Shown: positions 26,320 through 34,660 of the stretch, in pieces
Position numbering within the stretch: the first letter of the stretch is position 1
Layout: each line of letters starts with the position of its first letter
Origin: Roseomonas sp.
GTDB taxonomy: Bacteria > Pseudomonadota > Alphaproteobacteria > Acetobacterales > Acetobacteraceae
Length of the DNA: 64,000 nt
Reading direction: 5' to 3'
Assembly (NCBI GenBank): GCA_031180725.1
Contig: JAPSLO010000003.1
Coordinates: forward strand, 338,548-402,547
Notes under the pieces: model-generated
What the model was told of the DNA's origin: nothing
Databases searched by the model: none
What the model saw: the letters and a program-made list of their open reading frames with translations, nothing else
Position numbers and translations under genes: made by a program

Positions 26320-28082
26320 ACGACCCCGTTGATCCCGCCATCCGCGCCCGCGCCGTTCAGGCCGCGCGCGGCTCCGCGCCCTTCGACAAGCTGCTGATGG
26401 GCGGCACCGTGGTGGATGTGGCGACCGGCGAGCTGCGCGCGGCGGATGTCGGCCTGGTCGGGCCGATGATCGCTTCCGTCCACGCGCCCGGCACCCGGGA
26501 AGACGCGGCCGAGATCCACGATGTCTCCGGCCGCTTCCTCGCGCCCGGCTTCATCGACAGCCATCTGCACTACGAAAGCAGCTTCATGGCGCCGGCCGAC
26601 TACGCCGCCGCCGTCGTTCCCCGCGGCACCACCACCTGCGTCTGGGACCCGCATGAACTCGCCAATGTCCTCGGCCTGCCCGGCGTGCGCTGGGCGATCG
26701 AGGCCAGCCGCGACCTGCCGCTGCGCAGCCTGGTCGCCGCGCCGTCCTGCGTGCCCTCCGCCCCCGGGCTGGAAGTGGCCGGCGCCGATATCGGCCCGCA
26801 GGAGATGGCGGAGATGCTCTCCTGGCCCGAGATCTGCGGCGTGGCGGAAGTGATGGACATGCCCGGCGTACTGCGCGGCACCGCCCACATGACCGGCATC
26901 GTCGGCGCCGGCCTCGCTTCCGGCAAGAACGTCAACGGCCATGCCCGCGGCATGGTGGAGGGCGACCTGCAGGCCTATGCCAGCGCCGGCGTCACCTCGG
27001 ACCACGAGATCGTCGGCGTCGAGGATTTCGTGCAGAAGCTGCGCACCGGCCTGACGGTGGAACTGCGCGGCAGCCACGACTATGTGCTGCCCGGCGTCAT
27101 CACCGCGCTGAACGCGCTGCCGATGCTGCCGCCCAACCTGGTGGCCTGCACCGACGACATCTTCCCCGACGAGCTGGTGGAGAAGGGCGGCCTGCGCGAC
27201 ACCCTGGCCCGCTTCATCGCGCGCGGCCTGTCGCCCATCCACGCCATCCGCATCGCCACCTTCCAGGCCGCGATGCGCCTGAAGCGCGACGATATCGGCC
27301 TGATCGGCGCCGGCCGCCAGGCCGACATCCTGGTGCTGCCCGACCTGATCGATCTGGAGCCGGAGCGCGTCTTCACCGCCGGCAAGCTGGTGGCGAGGAA
27401 GGGCAAGCTGATCGAGCCCCCGCGCCGCAGCCCCGGCCCCACTGGCACGGTGAAGCTGGGCCCCCAGCCGATCGAAGCCTTCATGCCGAAGGTGCAGGGT
27501 ATCGGCGACGGCCGCGCCACGCTGCGCCGCATCGTCGGCACGCGGCATGGCACGCTGGGCACGGTGGAGGTGGAGGTGCGCAACGGCTTCGCCGCCATCC
27601 CCGCGAACCACGCGCTGATCACCGTGATCCACCGCCATGGCCGCGCCCCGGCCATTCCCCGCAACATCCTGATCGAGGGCTGGGGCGAGCCGCGCGGCGC
27701 CATCGCCACCACGCTGAGCCATGACAGCCACAATCTGCTGGTGCTGGGCCGCGACCCCCGCGACATGCAGGCGGCGGCGAATGCGCTGATCGCCTGCGGC
27801 GGCGGCATGGCCGTGGCGCGGGAGGGCGAGGTGAAGGCCCTGATGCCCCTGCCCATCGCCGGCCTGCTGGCGGAGACCCCGGCCGAGGAGACCGCGGCCA
27901 ACTTCGCCAAGGTCCGCGAGGAAGCCGACAAGGCCTTCGACTGGCAGCCCCCCCTGCGCGTCTTCCGCGCCATGACCGGCCTGGCGCTGGCCTGCAACCC
28001 CGCGCCGCACCCGACCGATCTGGGCCTGAGTGTCGGCGCGACGGGCGAGGTGTTCGATACGACGGAACCGGTGATGGCGTGA
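26316..28082 (+). CDS. ade: adenine deaminase
   Basis: This 588-residue metal-dependent amidohydrolase has the metal site FIDSHLHYESSFMAPADYA, then EVMDMPGVLRGTAHM, NVNGHARGMVEGDL with AGVTSDHE, and CTDDIFPDELVEKGG, all matching bacterial adenine deaminase. The C-terminal domain has VIHRHGRAPAIPRNILIEGW and ACGGGMAVAREGEV. It converts adenine to hypoxanthine and ammonia. It is the last gene of the salvage operon. The final 422 coding bases are duplicated about 1.2 kb downstream (28873-29294). Confidence 0.95.
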   Translation: MNDPVDPAIRARAVQAARGSAPFDKLLMGGTVVDVATGELRAADVGLVGPMIASVHAPGTREDAAEIHDVSGRFLAPGFIDSHLHYESSFMAPADYAAAVVPRGTTTCVWDPHELANVLGLPGVRWAIEASRDLPLRSLVAAPSCVPSAPGLEVAGADIGPQEMAEMLSWPEICGVAEVMDMPGVLRGTAHMTGIVGAGLASGKNVNGHARGMVEGDLQAYASAGVTSDHEIVGVEDFVQKLRTGLTVELRGSHDYVLPGVITALNALPMLPPNLVACTDDIFPDELVEKGGLRDTLARFIARGLSPIHAIRIATFQAAMRLKRDDIGLIGAGRQADILVLPDLIDLEPERVFTAGKLVARKGKLIEPPRRSPGPTGTVKLGPQPIEAFMPKVQGIGDGRATLRRIVGTRHGTLGTVEVEVRNGFAAIPANHALITVIHRHGRAPAIPRNILIEGWGEPRGAIATTLSHDSHNLLVLGRDPRDMQAAANALIACGGGMAVAREGEVKALMPLPIAGLLAETPAEETAANFAKVREEADKAFDWQPPLRVFRAMTGLALACNPAPHPTDLGLSVGATGEVFDTTEPVMA

Positions 28083-28132
28083 GAGCTGCCGTCCCGTGCG
28101 CCGCGCGGTGAGCACGGCGCCGGGAGCGGCAG
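27661..28132 (+). repeat. direct repeat copy 1 (3' end of ade plus 50 downstream bases)
   Basis: This 472-base segment recurs at 28873-29344, offset by exactly 1212 bases. I count three substitutions by eye (at 27734, 27854 and 27872) and no gaps up to the shared stop codon. The match then weakens beyond 28132/29344. The first copy belongs to the intact ade gene. Confidence 0.95.
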
Positions 28133-28327
28133 ATGACTGCAAAGGATCGGGTTCCGAAGTGGATGGCCCGGCCAGGGCTGACGGGTAAACGTCTTCTCCT
28201 GGGCTGCCTCGCAACGCGGCGTGCCGGGCGGAACCGCGACCAAGTCCAACCTGGCGGCATGGGTGCCAAGCACCAGGCGGTTGGCGCTGCGGTTTCGCCG
28301 AAGCCGTCCCTTCGGTAGAAGCCGCCG

Positions 28328-28753
28328 ATGGACAACAGCACGGCGACCAAGCCCTACAGCAAGCTCAAGGGCGATGCCTACCGGGCGTATGAGGAACTGC
28401 CCGTCGAGGTGCGCCGAGCCCTGCAGGAAGCCTTGGTGGACTGGTGCCCCCTGCGTGCCCGCGAATGGCACCTTCACCTGCTGCGCCATCAGCGGTTGCG
28501 GCCGGCCCAGGCGGCGTCCTTCCTCGTCCAGACCATCCGCAGACAGGATCACGCCGAAGTCGCCGCCTTCGCGAGGACATGGCCGAAAGGCGCGCAGGCC
28601 TATCCGCACCTCGCCGCCAGCGCCACGATCCAGCGTTATGCCGGCACCGACGGCATCCCCGCAGCCGAGCCCATTCTCATCCATCCGAAGGCGAAGCAGC
28701 CCAAGGCACGGGCCAAGCACAAACAGAAGGCAGGCCGCCGCAGCCGGCGCTGA
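28328..28753 (+). CDS. hypothetical basic protein between ade repeats (141 aa)
   Basis: This 141-residue protein lies between the two copies of the ade 3' end. The N-terminal two thirds are helical (AYEELPVEVRRALQEALVDW, REWHLHLLRHQRLRPAQAAS). The tail is Lys/Arg-rich (KAKQPKARAKHKQKAGRRSRR region), which suggests nucleic-acid contact. A distant likeness to DUF6525-type proteins is possible but was not tested. No transmembrane or signal segment is present. The 189 bases after the first repeat and the 119 before the second hold nothing recognisable. Confidence 0.55.
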   Translation: MDNSTATKPYSKLKGDAYRAYEELPVEVRRALQEALVDWCPLRAREWHLHLLRHQRLRPAQAASFLVQTIRRQDHAEVAAFARTWPKGAQAYPHLAASATIQRYAGTDGIPAAEPILIHPKAKQPKARAKHKQKAGRRSRR

Positions 28754-28872
28754 ACGCGGACCGGCAGCGATCCGGTCCACACGCGCTTTCGCCCTGCTGC
28801 ATCGATGCGTGCTGGTGACCCGGCGCCTATGGCAGCGGAAGCCGACCCATGGCGTTCTTTGTCACTCCGCAA

Positions 28873-29294
28873 GCAACATCCTGATCGAGGGCTGGGGCGA
28901 GCCGCGCGGCGCCATCGCCACCACGCTGAGCCATGACAGCCACAACCTGCTGGTGCTGGGCCGCGACCCCCGCGACATGCAGGCGGCGGCGAATGCGCTG
29001 ATCGCCTGCGGCGGCGGCATGGCCGTGGCGCGGGAGGGCGAGGTGAAGGCCCTGATGCCCCTGCCGATCGCCGGCCTGCTGGCCGAGACCCCGGCCGAGG
29101 AGACCGCGGCCAACTTCGCCAAGGTCCGCGAGGAAGCCGACAAGGCCTTCGACTGGCAGCCCCCCCTGCGCGTCTTCCGCGCCATGACCGGCCTGGCGCT
29201 GGCCTGCAACCCCGCGCCGCACCCGACCGATCTGGGCCTGAGTGTCGGCGCGACGGGCGAGGTGTTCGATACGACGGAACCGGTGATGGCGTGA
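28873..29294 (+). pseudogene. truncated second copy of the adenine deaminase 3' end
   Basis: The last 141 codons of ade (from RNILIEGWGEPRG, less its first Arg, to the stop) are repeated here in an open frame without a native start. It begins abruptly at GCAACATCC after unrelated sequence. It lacks all catalytic metal ligands, so it cannot encode a functional deaminase. Confidence 0.9.
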
Positions 29295-29344
29295 GAGCTG
29301 CCGTCCCGTGCGCCGCGCGGTGAGCACGGCGCCGGGAGCGGCGG
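28873..29344 (+). repeat. direct repeat copy 2 of the ade 3' region
   Basis: This is the second copy of 27661-28132 and includes about 50 bases past the stop codon, ending near GGGAGCGGCGG. The 78 bases from here to the histidine kinase stop show nothing distinctive. Confidence 0.95.
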
Positions 29345-29422
29345 ATGGACTGCAATGGGCGGAAAGCAGACGGCGGCACCGGATGCCAGCGAGCAGCCAG
29401 AAACGCGCCGCGGCAGCGACTG

Positions 29423-31999
29423 TCACGAATTCCTGGTCGGTAGCCGGGGCCGGCCCTCTTCCCCGAGGGCCTGCTGTCCCTCCAGCAGCGCGGCGACGCA
29501 CTCGGCCAGTTGCTCCGCCGTGACGGGCTTGCGGAGGAGGGAGAAGGTACCGGACCGCGCGCCGCCGACCGCCAGTTCGGCGGCCTTTGTCGCGAACCCG
29601 GTCAGCAGGATGGCGGGCATTCGGGGATGCCGCGTCTGGATCTCGGCCAGCAACTCCAGCCCGTCCATCCCGGGCATAGAGAGATCCGACACGACAAGGT
29701 CCACGGCCTCACCCGCGTCCAGCAGTGCAAGTGCCGCCGGGCCGGACGGGACCCCGATGGCGCGGTAGCTCGCCGTGCGCAGCCCCTCGGCCAGCACCTC
29801 CCGCACGATCGGTTCGTCATCCACGACAAGCACCGTCGTCGCGACGGGCGCCGCCGGCGCGCCGCCCGGCACCTCGGCGGGCGACGCGCCCTCCTCCGCG
29901 AGCGGGAGCCAGAGCGAGACGACCGTGCCGCGGCCGGGTGCGCTCTCAATCGCCAGACGGCCGCCCGACTGCTCGGCGAAGCCGCGCGCCATGGCCAGCC
30001 CAAGCCCCGTGCCCTTGCCGCGCCCCTTGGTCGTAAAGAATGGCTCGGTGGCGCGCGCCAGCACCTCGGGTGTCATGCCGCAGCCGCTGTCCGAGACGGC
30101 GAGCAGGACGTACCTGCCCGGCCCGGCGCCGGGGTGGCCGTCCCCGGGATCGCACCCGGGCGTGTCGAGCGCGGCCGAGAGCGTGATGGTGCCCTTACCC
30201 TCCATCGCGTCGCGCGCATTGGCGGCGAGATTCACGAGCACCGTCTCGAGCTGGCCCCGGTCGGCCAACAGCGCGGGCAGGGAGTGGGGCATGTCCAACC
30301 GTACGCCGATGCCCGCGCCCATCGTGTGGGTCAGCACCTCGCGCAGGTTGGTGAGCAGCAGGACGGGGTCCACCGCCTCGGTCCGAAGTTCGCCGCGGCG
30401 CGAGAAGGCCAGCAGCCGGCGCGTGATGGAGGCACCCCGCCCCGCCGCCTCCGTCACCATGCGCGCGAGGCGCTTCACCCCCTCAGGGTCGTCGGGCCGG
30501 CGCTCTATCAGCCTGGCGCTGCCCTGCACGGCCTGCAGCACGTTGTTGAAGTCGTGCGCGATCCCGCCCGCGAGCTGGCCGAGTGCCTCCATGCGCTGCG
30601 CGTGGGCAAGGCGGAACTGCGCCTCCTCGCGGGCCGCCACCTCCGCACGCACGCGCGCCTCGAGCGTCTCGTTCAGTCGGCGCAACGCACCCTCGCTCTC
30701 GCGCAGCGCCGCCTCCGCCACGCGCCGCGGCTCCGCGTCGATCAGCACGCCCGGAAAGCGGAGCGGCGTGCCGTCGCCGGAAAGCTCGACGCGCCCACTC
30801 GCCTCGACCCAGCGATGGGCGCCGTCCTGGCCGCGGACGCGGTACTCGCAACGATAAGCCCCGCCCCGGCCGAGTGCCTCGGCGACCGCGGCCTCCACGC
30901 GCGGCAGGTCCTCGGGGTGGATGGAGGCGGCCACCTCCGCCAGGGCAAGACCCGCTCGGCAGCGCACAGGGTCGAGGCCGAAGGAGCGGGCGAAGCGCTC
31001 GTCGGCGGTGAAGCGGTCGGGCGTCACTTCCCAAACCCAGGTGCCCACGATCGCGCCCGCATCCAAGGCGAGCGACACGCGCTCCGATGCTGCCGCTGCT
31101 TCGACCTCCGCCCGCCGGCGGTCGGTCACGTCGGTGCCCTGGACAAAGATGCCGGTGACCACCCCCGCGGCATCAGTGACGGGCTGGTAAACGAAGTCGA
31201 CGAAGCGCTCCTCGCCCTGGCGGACGTAGCGCGCGCCGGTCGTGCGGTAGGGCTCGCCGGTGCGCCAGACCTGGTCCAGCAGCGCGACGAAACCCTGCTC
31301 CACCGCCTCGGGCAGCGCCTCCGCTATTGCGCGGCCGACGACCTCACGTCCGCCGGCCAGGCGCAGATAGGCCGGGTTGGCAAGGGTAAAGCGGTGCTCC
31401 GGCCCCTCGAGCAGGGCCATGAAGCCCGGCGCTTGCTCGAAGAGGCGGCTGAGGCGCTCGCGCTCCGCCGCCGCGCGGCGGCGCTCCATCACCTGGGCCG
31501 TGATCTCGTTGCAGGCGCAGAAGAAGCCGGCGACCGCGCCCGTCTCGTCCCGCACGGGCGAGTAGAAGAAGGAGAAGTGCGTCTGCTCGCGGTAGCCGCG
31601 TCGCTCCATCAGGAGCGGGATGTCGTCCATCTGCACCGGTTCGCCCCGGTAGGCCTGCTCGACAATCGGCACGAGGTCTGCACGAATCTCGTGCCAGACC
31701 GCGAGGAAGTCGCGCCCCATCGCGCCCGGGTGTTTCGCGGCCAGGATCTCGGCGTAGCGGTCGTTGTAGATGAGCGTACGCCCCGGTCCCCAGGCGACGA
31801 ACATCGGCTGGTTCGAGCCGAGGAGGATGGCCACGAGCGTTCTGAGGGCCTGTGGCCAGCCCTCGGGCGGGCCGAGAGGCGTCGCCGCCCAGTCCTGCGC
31901 GCGCAAAAGGGCGCCAGCATTGCCCCCGCCGGCCATGAAGCCGAGGACGGGGTCCGCGCGCCCAGGCTGCGTGCGGGAGGGCTCTGCGTTCGATTTCAT
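29423..31999 (-). CDS. hybrid sensor histidine kinase (PAS x3, HisKA, HATPase, REC)
   Basis: This 858-residue protein has no membrane segment, so it is probably a cytosolic sensor. Counting from the ATG (one less than from the GTG at 32002), three PAS-type regions lie at about 25-170, 185-295 and 305-425. A coiled coil leads to the phospho-acceptor His at ~482 in GGIAHDFNN. The ATP-binding N box is NLAANARDAM, with G boxes DSGCGMT and GRGKGTGLGLAM. The C-terminal receiver has VDDE at ~727-729, phospho-Asp ~772 in VSDLSMPGMDG, and LLRKPVT. No separate response regulator is adjacent. The input signal is unknown. Confidence 0.92.
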   Translation of the reverse strand: MKSNAEPSRTQPGRADPVLGFMAGGGNAGALLRAQDWAATPLGPPEGWPQALRTLVAILLGSNQPMFVAWGPGRTLIYNDRYAEILAAKHPGAMGRDFLAVWHEIRADLVPIVEQAYRGEPVQMDDIPLLMERRGYREQTHFSFFYSPVRDETGAVAGFFCACNEITAQVMERRRAAAERERLSRLFEQAPGFMALLEGPEHRFTLANPAYLRLAGGREVVGRAIAEALPEAVEQGFVALLDQVWRTGEPYRTTGARYVRQGEERFVDFVYQPVTDAAGVVTGIFVQGTDVTDRRRAEVEAAAASERVSLALDAGAIVGTWVWEVTPDRFTADERFARSFGLDPVRCRAGLALAEVAASIHPEDLPRVEAAVAEALGRGGAYRCEYRVRGQDGAHRWVEASGRVELSGDGTPLRFPGVLIDAEPRRVAEAALRESEGALRRLNETLEARVRAEVAAREEAQFRLAHAQRMEALGQLAGGIAHDFNNVLQAVQGSARLIERRPDDPEGVKRLARMVTEAAGRGASITRRLLAFSRRGELRTEAVDPVLLLTNLREVLTHTMGAGIGVRLDMPHSLPALLADRGQLETVLVNLAANARDAMEGKGTITLSAALDTPGCDPGDGHPGAGPGRYVLLAVSDSGCGMTPEVLARATEPFFTTKGRGKGTGLGLAMARGFAEQSGGRLAIESAPGRGTVVSLWLPLAEEGASPAEVPGGAPAAPVATTVLVVDDEPIVREVLAEGLRTASYRAIGVPSGPAALALLDAGEAVDLVVSDLSMPGMDGLELLAEIQTRHPRMPAILLTGFATKAAELAVGGARSGTFSLLRKPVTAEQLAECVAALLEGQQALGEEGRPRLPTRNS

Positions 32000-32197
32000 C
32001 ACGAGGCGGATGTAATCCGTGTTCGGGGCGGTCAGGAAGGCAGCGCAGCCGTTGCACCGGCGGCGAGGTCTGCCAGGTCCATAGGGGATGTCGGCTTCGG
32101 GTCGAGTGCTGACGGCTTACGGCCAGGGCGCTCTTCACCCATGTAAAGGTTGCACTTTGCACGTGATTTTTCGTGTATATTTTCCTATCATTTCTTC

Positions 32198-32780
32198 ATG
32201 CCCCCCTCTCCCCGCCTCCCCCACCGCCCCGTCCCCCGCGAAGCCTGGCGCCCCATGACCGACGCCGAATGGGCCGCCCTCGCCCTCCTGCTTGACCAGC
32301 AGCCCCAAAAGCCTGGCGGCCGCCCCACCGACCGGCGCCGCACCTGGGACGCCATCTTCTGGATCGCCTGCTCGCGCCGCCCCTGGCGTGAACTGCCGGA
32401 CCATCTCGGCAAGCCCGATACCGCCCACCGCGCCCTGCGCCGCGCTGCTCGCGCCGGCGTGCTGCGCTGGCTGATGCTGGGCGTCGCGGATCTGCCCGGC
32501 CGCGGCATCTTCCATTCCCTGCGCTGGCGCATCAGCCGCGCCTGCCGCCGCGTCGCGCCTCATGCCGCTCAGCGATGTCCTGCTCGCCGACCGCCTCGGC
32601 CTGGCCGATGCCCTGCCCTGCCGGCCCGACCAGCTCCCCGATCCCGGTTTGTCCGAAAGGCTGCTCGCGCTCGCGCACCTGCTGCAATTTCGGCGGCTTC
32701 TCCCCTGGCTCATCCCCCACATGCTGCGCCTCCATCGCCTGATGGAGGGCAACATCGCCGCCTGGCGCCTCACCGCCTGA
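32198..32780 (+). pseudogene. frameshifted IS5-type (DUF4096-like) transposase relic
   Basis: The first frame from ATG 32198 reads MTDAEWAALALLLDQQPQK and RPTDRRRTWDAIFWIACS..PWRELPDHLGKPDTAH, the helix-turn-helix region of IS5-group transposases. At about 32556 the sense moves to the +1 frame (MPLSDVLLADRLGLADAL to a stop at 32780). One extra C in the GCGCCTC run would explain the shift. The DDE catalytic domain is absent. The upstream 50 bases are AT-rich compared with the surroundings. It could be an IS fragment or a degraded domesticated HTH gene. Confidence 0.6.
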
Positions 32781-32979
32781 ACCGCCGCACACGGAACCAG
32801 CGGCCGGGATCGGTCAGGATCATGCAGGCGATGGAAAGGAGGATATGCCCATGCCCACCTGCCGCCGGCGTCCCGCCACCACCGCCCGCCCGGCCCTGTG
32901 CGGCCTCGCCCGGGTCGCCGCTGCCGGCGGATCCCCACGCCGGCTCCGCCATCGGCGGCCGCCGGCCTGTGGGGCCGTG

Positions 32980-33471
32980 TCAGAATTCCAGCGGGGCGTT
33001 GTCCACCACTTCCTTCATCACGAAGAAGGTGCGGGTCTGGCGCACGCCAGGCAGCGCGATGAGCTGTTCTCCGTGCAGCCGGTTGAAATCCGCGATGTCG
33101 CGCACGCGGATCTTCAGGAAGAAGTCGAAGTCGCCGGCCACCAGGTGGCAATCCAGCACGAAGGGCAGCTTGCGAATCGCGGCCTCGAAGGCGGCGAAGC
33201 TTTCGGGCGTGGAGCGGTCGAGCTCCACCCCCACCATCACCAGCGTCCCGCGGCCGACCTTCTGGGGGGCGATGCTGGCCCGCACATCCCTGATGTAGCC
33301 CGCCGCGAACAGCCGCTGCGTGCGGCGGTGGCAGGTGGCGGGGCTGACATGCACCGCCGCTGCCAGATCCGCATTGCTGATCCGCCCGTCGCGCTGCAAT
33401 GCGCGCAGGATCCGCAGGTCCACGGGGTCGAGTTCAGCAGGGCTGGAAGGATCTTCCATCTGGACGGCCAT
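32980..33471 (-). CDS. acdR: AcdR, Lrp/AsnC-family regulator of ACC deaminase
   Basis: This 163-residue protein has an N-terminal HTH ([40 protein letters not shown]) and a C-terminal RAM domain ([36 protein letters not shown]). Lrp-type proteins divergent from acdS are known as AcdR and activate ACC deaminase expression. ATG 33471 gives the full-length N-terminus; a second ATG lies four codons in. It shares a 135-base divergent promoter region with acdS that contains paired repeats. Confidence 0.9.
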   Translation of the reverse strand: MAVQMEDPSSPAELDPVDLRILRALQRDGRISNADLAAAVHVSPATCHRRTQRLFAAGYIRDVRASIAPQKVGRGTLVMVGVELDRSTPESFAAFEAAIRKLPFVLDCHLVAGDFDFFLKIRVRDIADFNRLHGEQLIALPGVRQTRTFFVMKEVVDNAPLEF

Positions 33472-33487
33472 GGCTGGCCCATTCCAT

Positions 33488-33528
33488 CCACAAATCGGGC
33501 CTTCGGCAAGCCACAGCCCGCAAATCGG
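33488..33528. promoter_or_regulatory. paired 11-bp direct repeats in the acdR-acdS intergenic region
   Basis: CCxCAAATCGG occurs at 33488-33498 and again at 33518-33528, 30 bases apart and thus near three helical turns. The spacing fits same-face binding by an Lrp-type octamer. These are candidate AcdR sites for acdS control and autoregulation. No convincing -35/-10 pair was identified. Confidence 0.45.
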
Positions 33529-33606
33529 CAGTTCTCTTTGCAAGCACCTCTCACCCCGTTTGCTGCTAGGGCGCTCCCGCGCAACAAGCCTGCTGGAGGC
33601 ACAGCC

Positions 33607-34629
33607 ATGCCGATCAACCTGCAAAAATTCCCCCGCCACCCCCTCACCTTCGGCCCGACGCCCATCGAGTTCCTGCCGCGCATGACGGAGGCGCTGGGCG
33701 GCCAGGTGGAAATCTGGGCCAAGCGCGACGACTGCAATTCCGGCCTGGCCTTCGGCGGCAACAAGCTGCGCAAGCTGGAATACATCGTGCCCGACGCCAT
33801 CGCCTCCAACGCGGATACGCTGGTCTCGATCGGCGGCGTGCAGTCCAACCACACGCGCATGGTGGCGGCGACCGCCGCGAAGCTCGGCATGAAATGCGTG
33901 GTCGTGCAGGAAAGCTGGGTGCCGCATGAAGACGCCGTGTACGACCGCGTCGGCAACATCCTGCTCACCCGCCTGATGGGCGCTGACAGCCGCATCGTGC
34001 CGGACGGCTTCGACATCGGCATCCGCAAAAGCTGGGAGGAAGCGATCCAGTCCGTGAAGGATGCCGGCGGCAAGCCCTATGGCATTCCCGCCGGCGCCTC
34101 GGTGCATCCGCTGGGCGGTCTCGGCTATGTCGGCTTCGCGGAGGAAGTGCGCGCGCAGGAAGCGCAGCTTGGCTTCAAGTTCGACTACATCATCGTCTGC
34201 GTCGTCACCGGCTCCACCCAGGCCGGCATGGTCGTGGGCTTCGCGGCGGATGACCGGGCGCATCGCGTGATCGGCATCGATGCCTCCGGCACGCCGGCAC
34301 AGACACGGGCGCAGGTGCGGCAGATCGTGGACAACACGGCGGAGCTGGTGGAACTCGGCCGCACGGTGCGAGAGGACGAGATCGTCATCCTGGAGGACTA
34401 CGCCTATCCGGCCTATGGCGTCCCCAGCAAGGAAACCAGCGAGGCCATTCGCTTTGCCGCGCGCACCGAGGCGATGATCACCGACCCCGTGTACGAGGGG
34501 AAATCCATGCAGGGCATGATGGACCTGGTGAAGAAGGGCTTCTTCCCGGCCGGGTCCAAGGTGCTCTACGCGCATCTCGGCGGTGCGCCGGCCCTCAACG
34601 GCTACAGCTACACCTACCGCAATGGCTGA
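33607..34629 (+). CDS. acdS: 1-aminocyclopropane-1-carboxylate (ACC) deaminase
   Basis: This 340-residue PLP enzyme opens ACC to 2-oxobutyrate and ammonia, lowering plant ethylene and yielding nitrogen. PLP Lys53 lies in [10 protein letters not shown] and Ser80 in GVQSNHTR. The residues that separate true ACC deaminases from D-cysteine desulfhydrase are present: Tyr296-Glu297 in [11 protein letters not shown] and Leu324 in [16 protein letters not shown] ribosome site precedes ATG 33607. Divergent acdR and the paired repeats indicate regulated expression. A hairpin follows the stop. Confidence 0.95.
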   Translation: MPINLQKFPRHPLTFGPTPIEFLPRMTEALGGQVEIWAKRDDCNSGLAFGGNKLRKLEYIVPDAIASNADTLVSIGGVQSNHTRMVAATAAKLGMKCVVVQESWVPHEDAVYDRVGNILLTRLMGADSRIVPDGFDIGIRKSWEEAIQSVKDAGGKPYGIPAGASVHPLGGLGYVGFAEEVRAQEAQLGFKFDYIIVCVVTGSTQAGMVVGFAADDRAHRVIGIDASGTPAQTRAQVRQIVDNTAELVELGRTVREDEIVILEDYAYPAYGVPSKETSEAIRFAARTEAMITDPVYEGKSMQGMMDLVKKGFFPAGSKVLYAHLGGAPALNGYSYTYRNG

Positions 34630-34635
34630 AGCGCC

Positions 34636-34659
34636 CTGCCCCGGCTTTGGCCGGGGCAG
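34636..34659. terminator. convergent hairpin between acdS and the enolase-family gene
   Basis: A perfect 10-bp inverted repeat (CTGCCCCGGC / GCCGGGGCAG) with a TTTG loop fills the 31-base gap between two converging stop codons. No T-run follows on either strand. It probably serves both transcripts as a weak or Rho-assisted terminator or as a 3' end barrier. Confidence 0.7.
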
Positions 34660-34660
34660 A

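Noticed and set aside
32770-32952. 60-codon minus-strand ORF with a short hydrophobic stretch between the transposase relic and acdR
   Set aside because: Gly-rich start without a ribosome site; the hydrophobic stretch is too short and the frame has no support.
32851-34629. AAAGGAGG at 32835-32842 placed eight bases before an ATG whose frame stays open into acdS
   Set aside because: The first 250 codons run antisense to acdR with shadow-like composition, and acdS has its own GGAGG site and conserved start at 33607; the AGGAGG match is probably chance.
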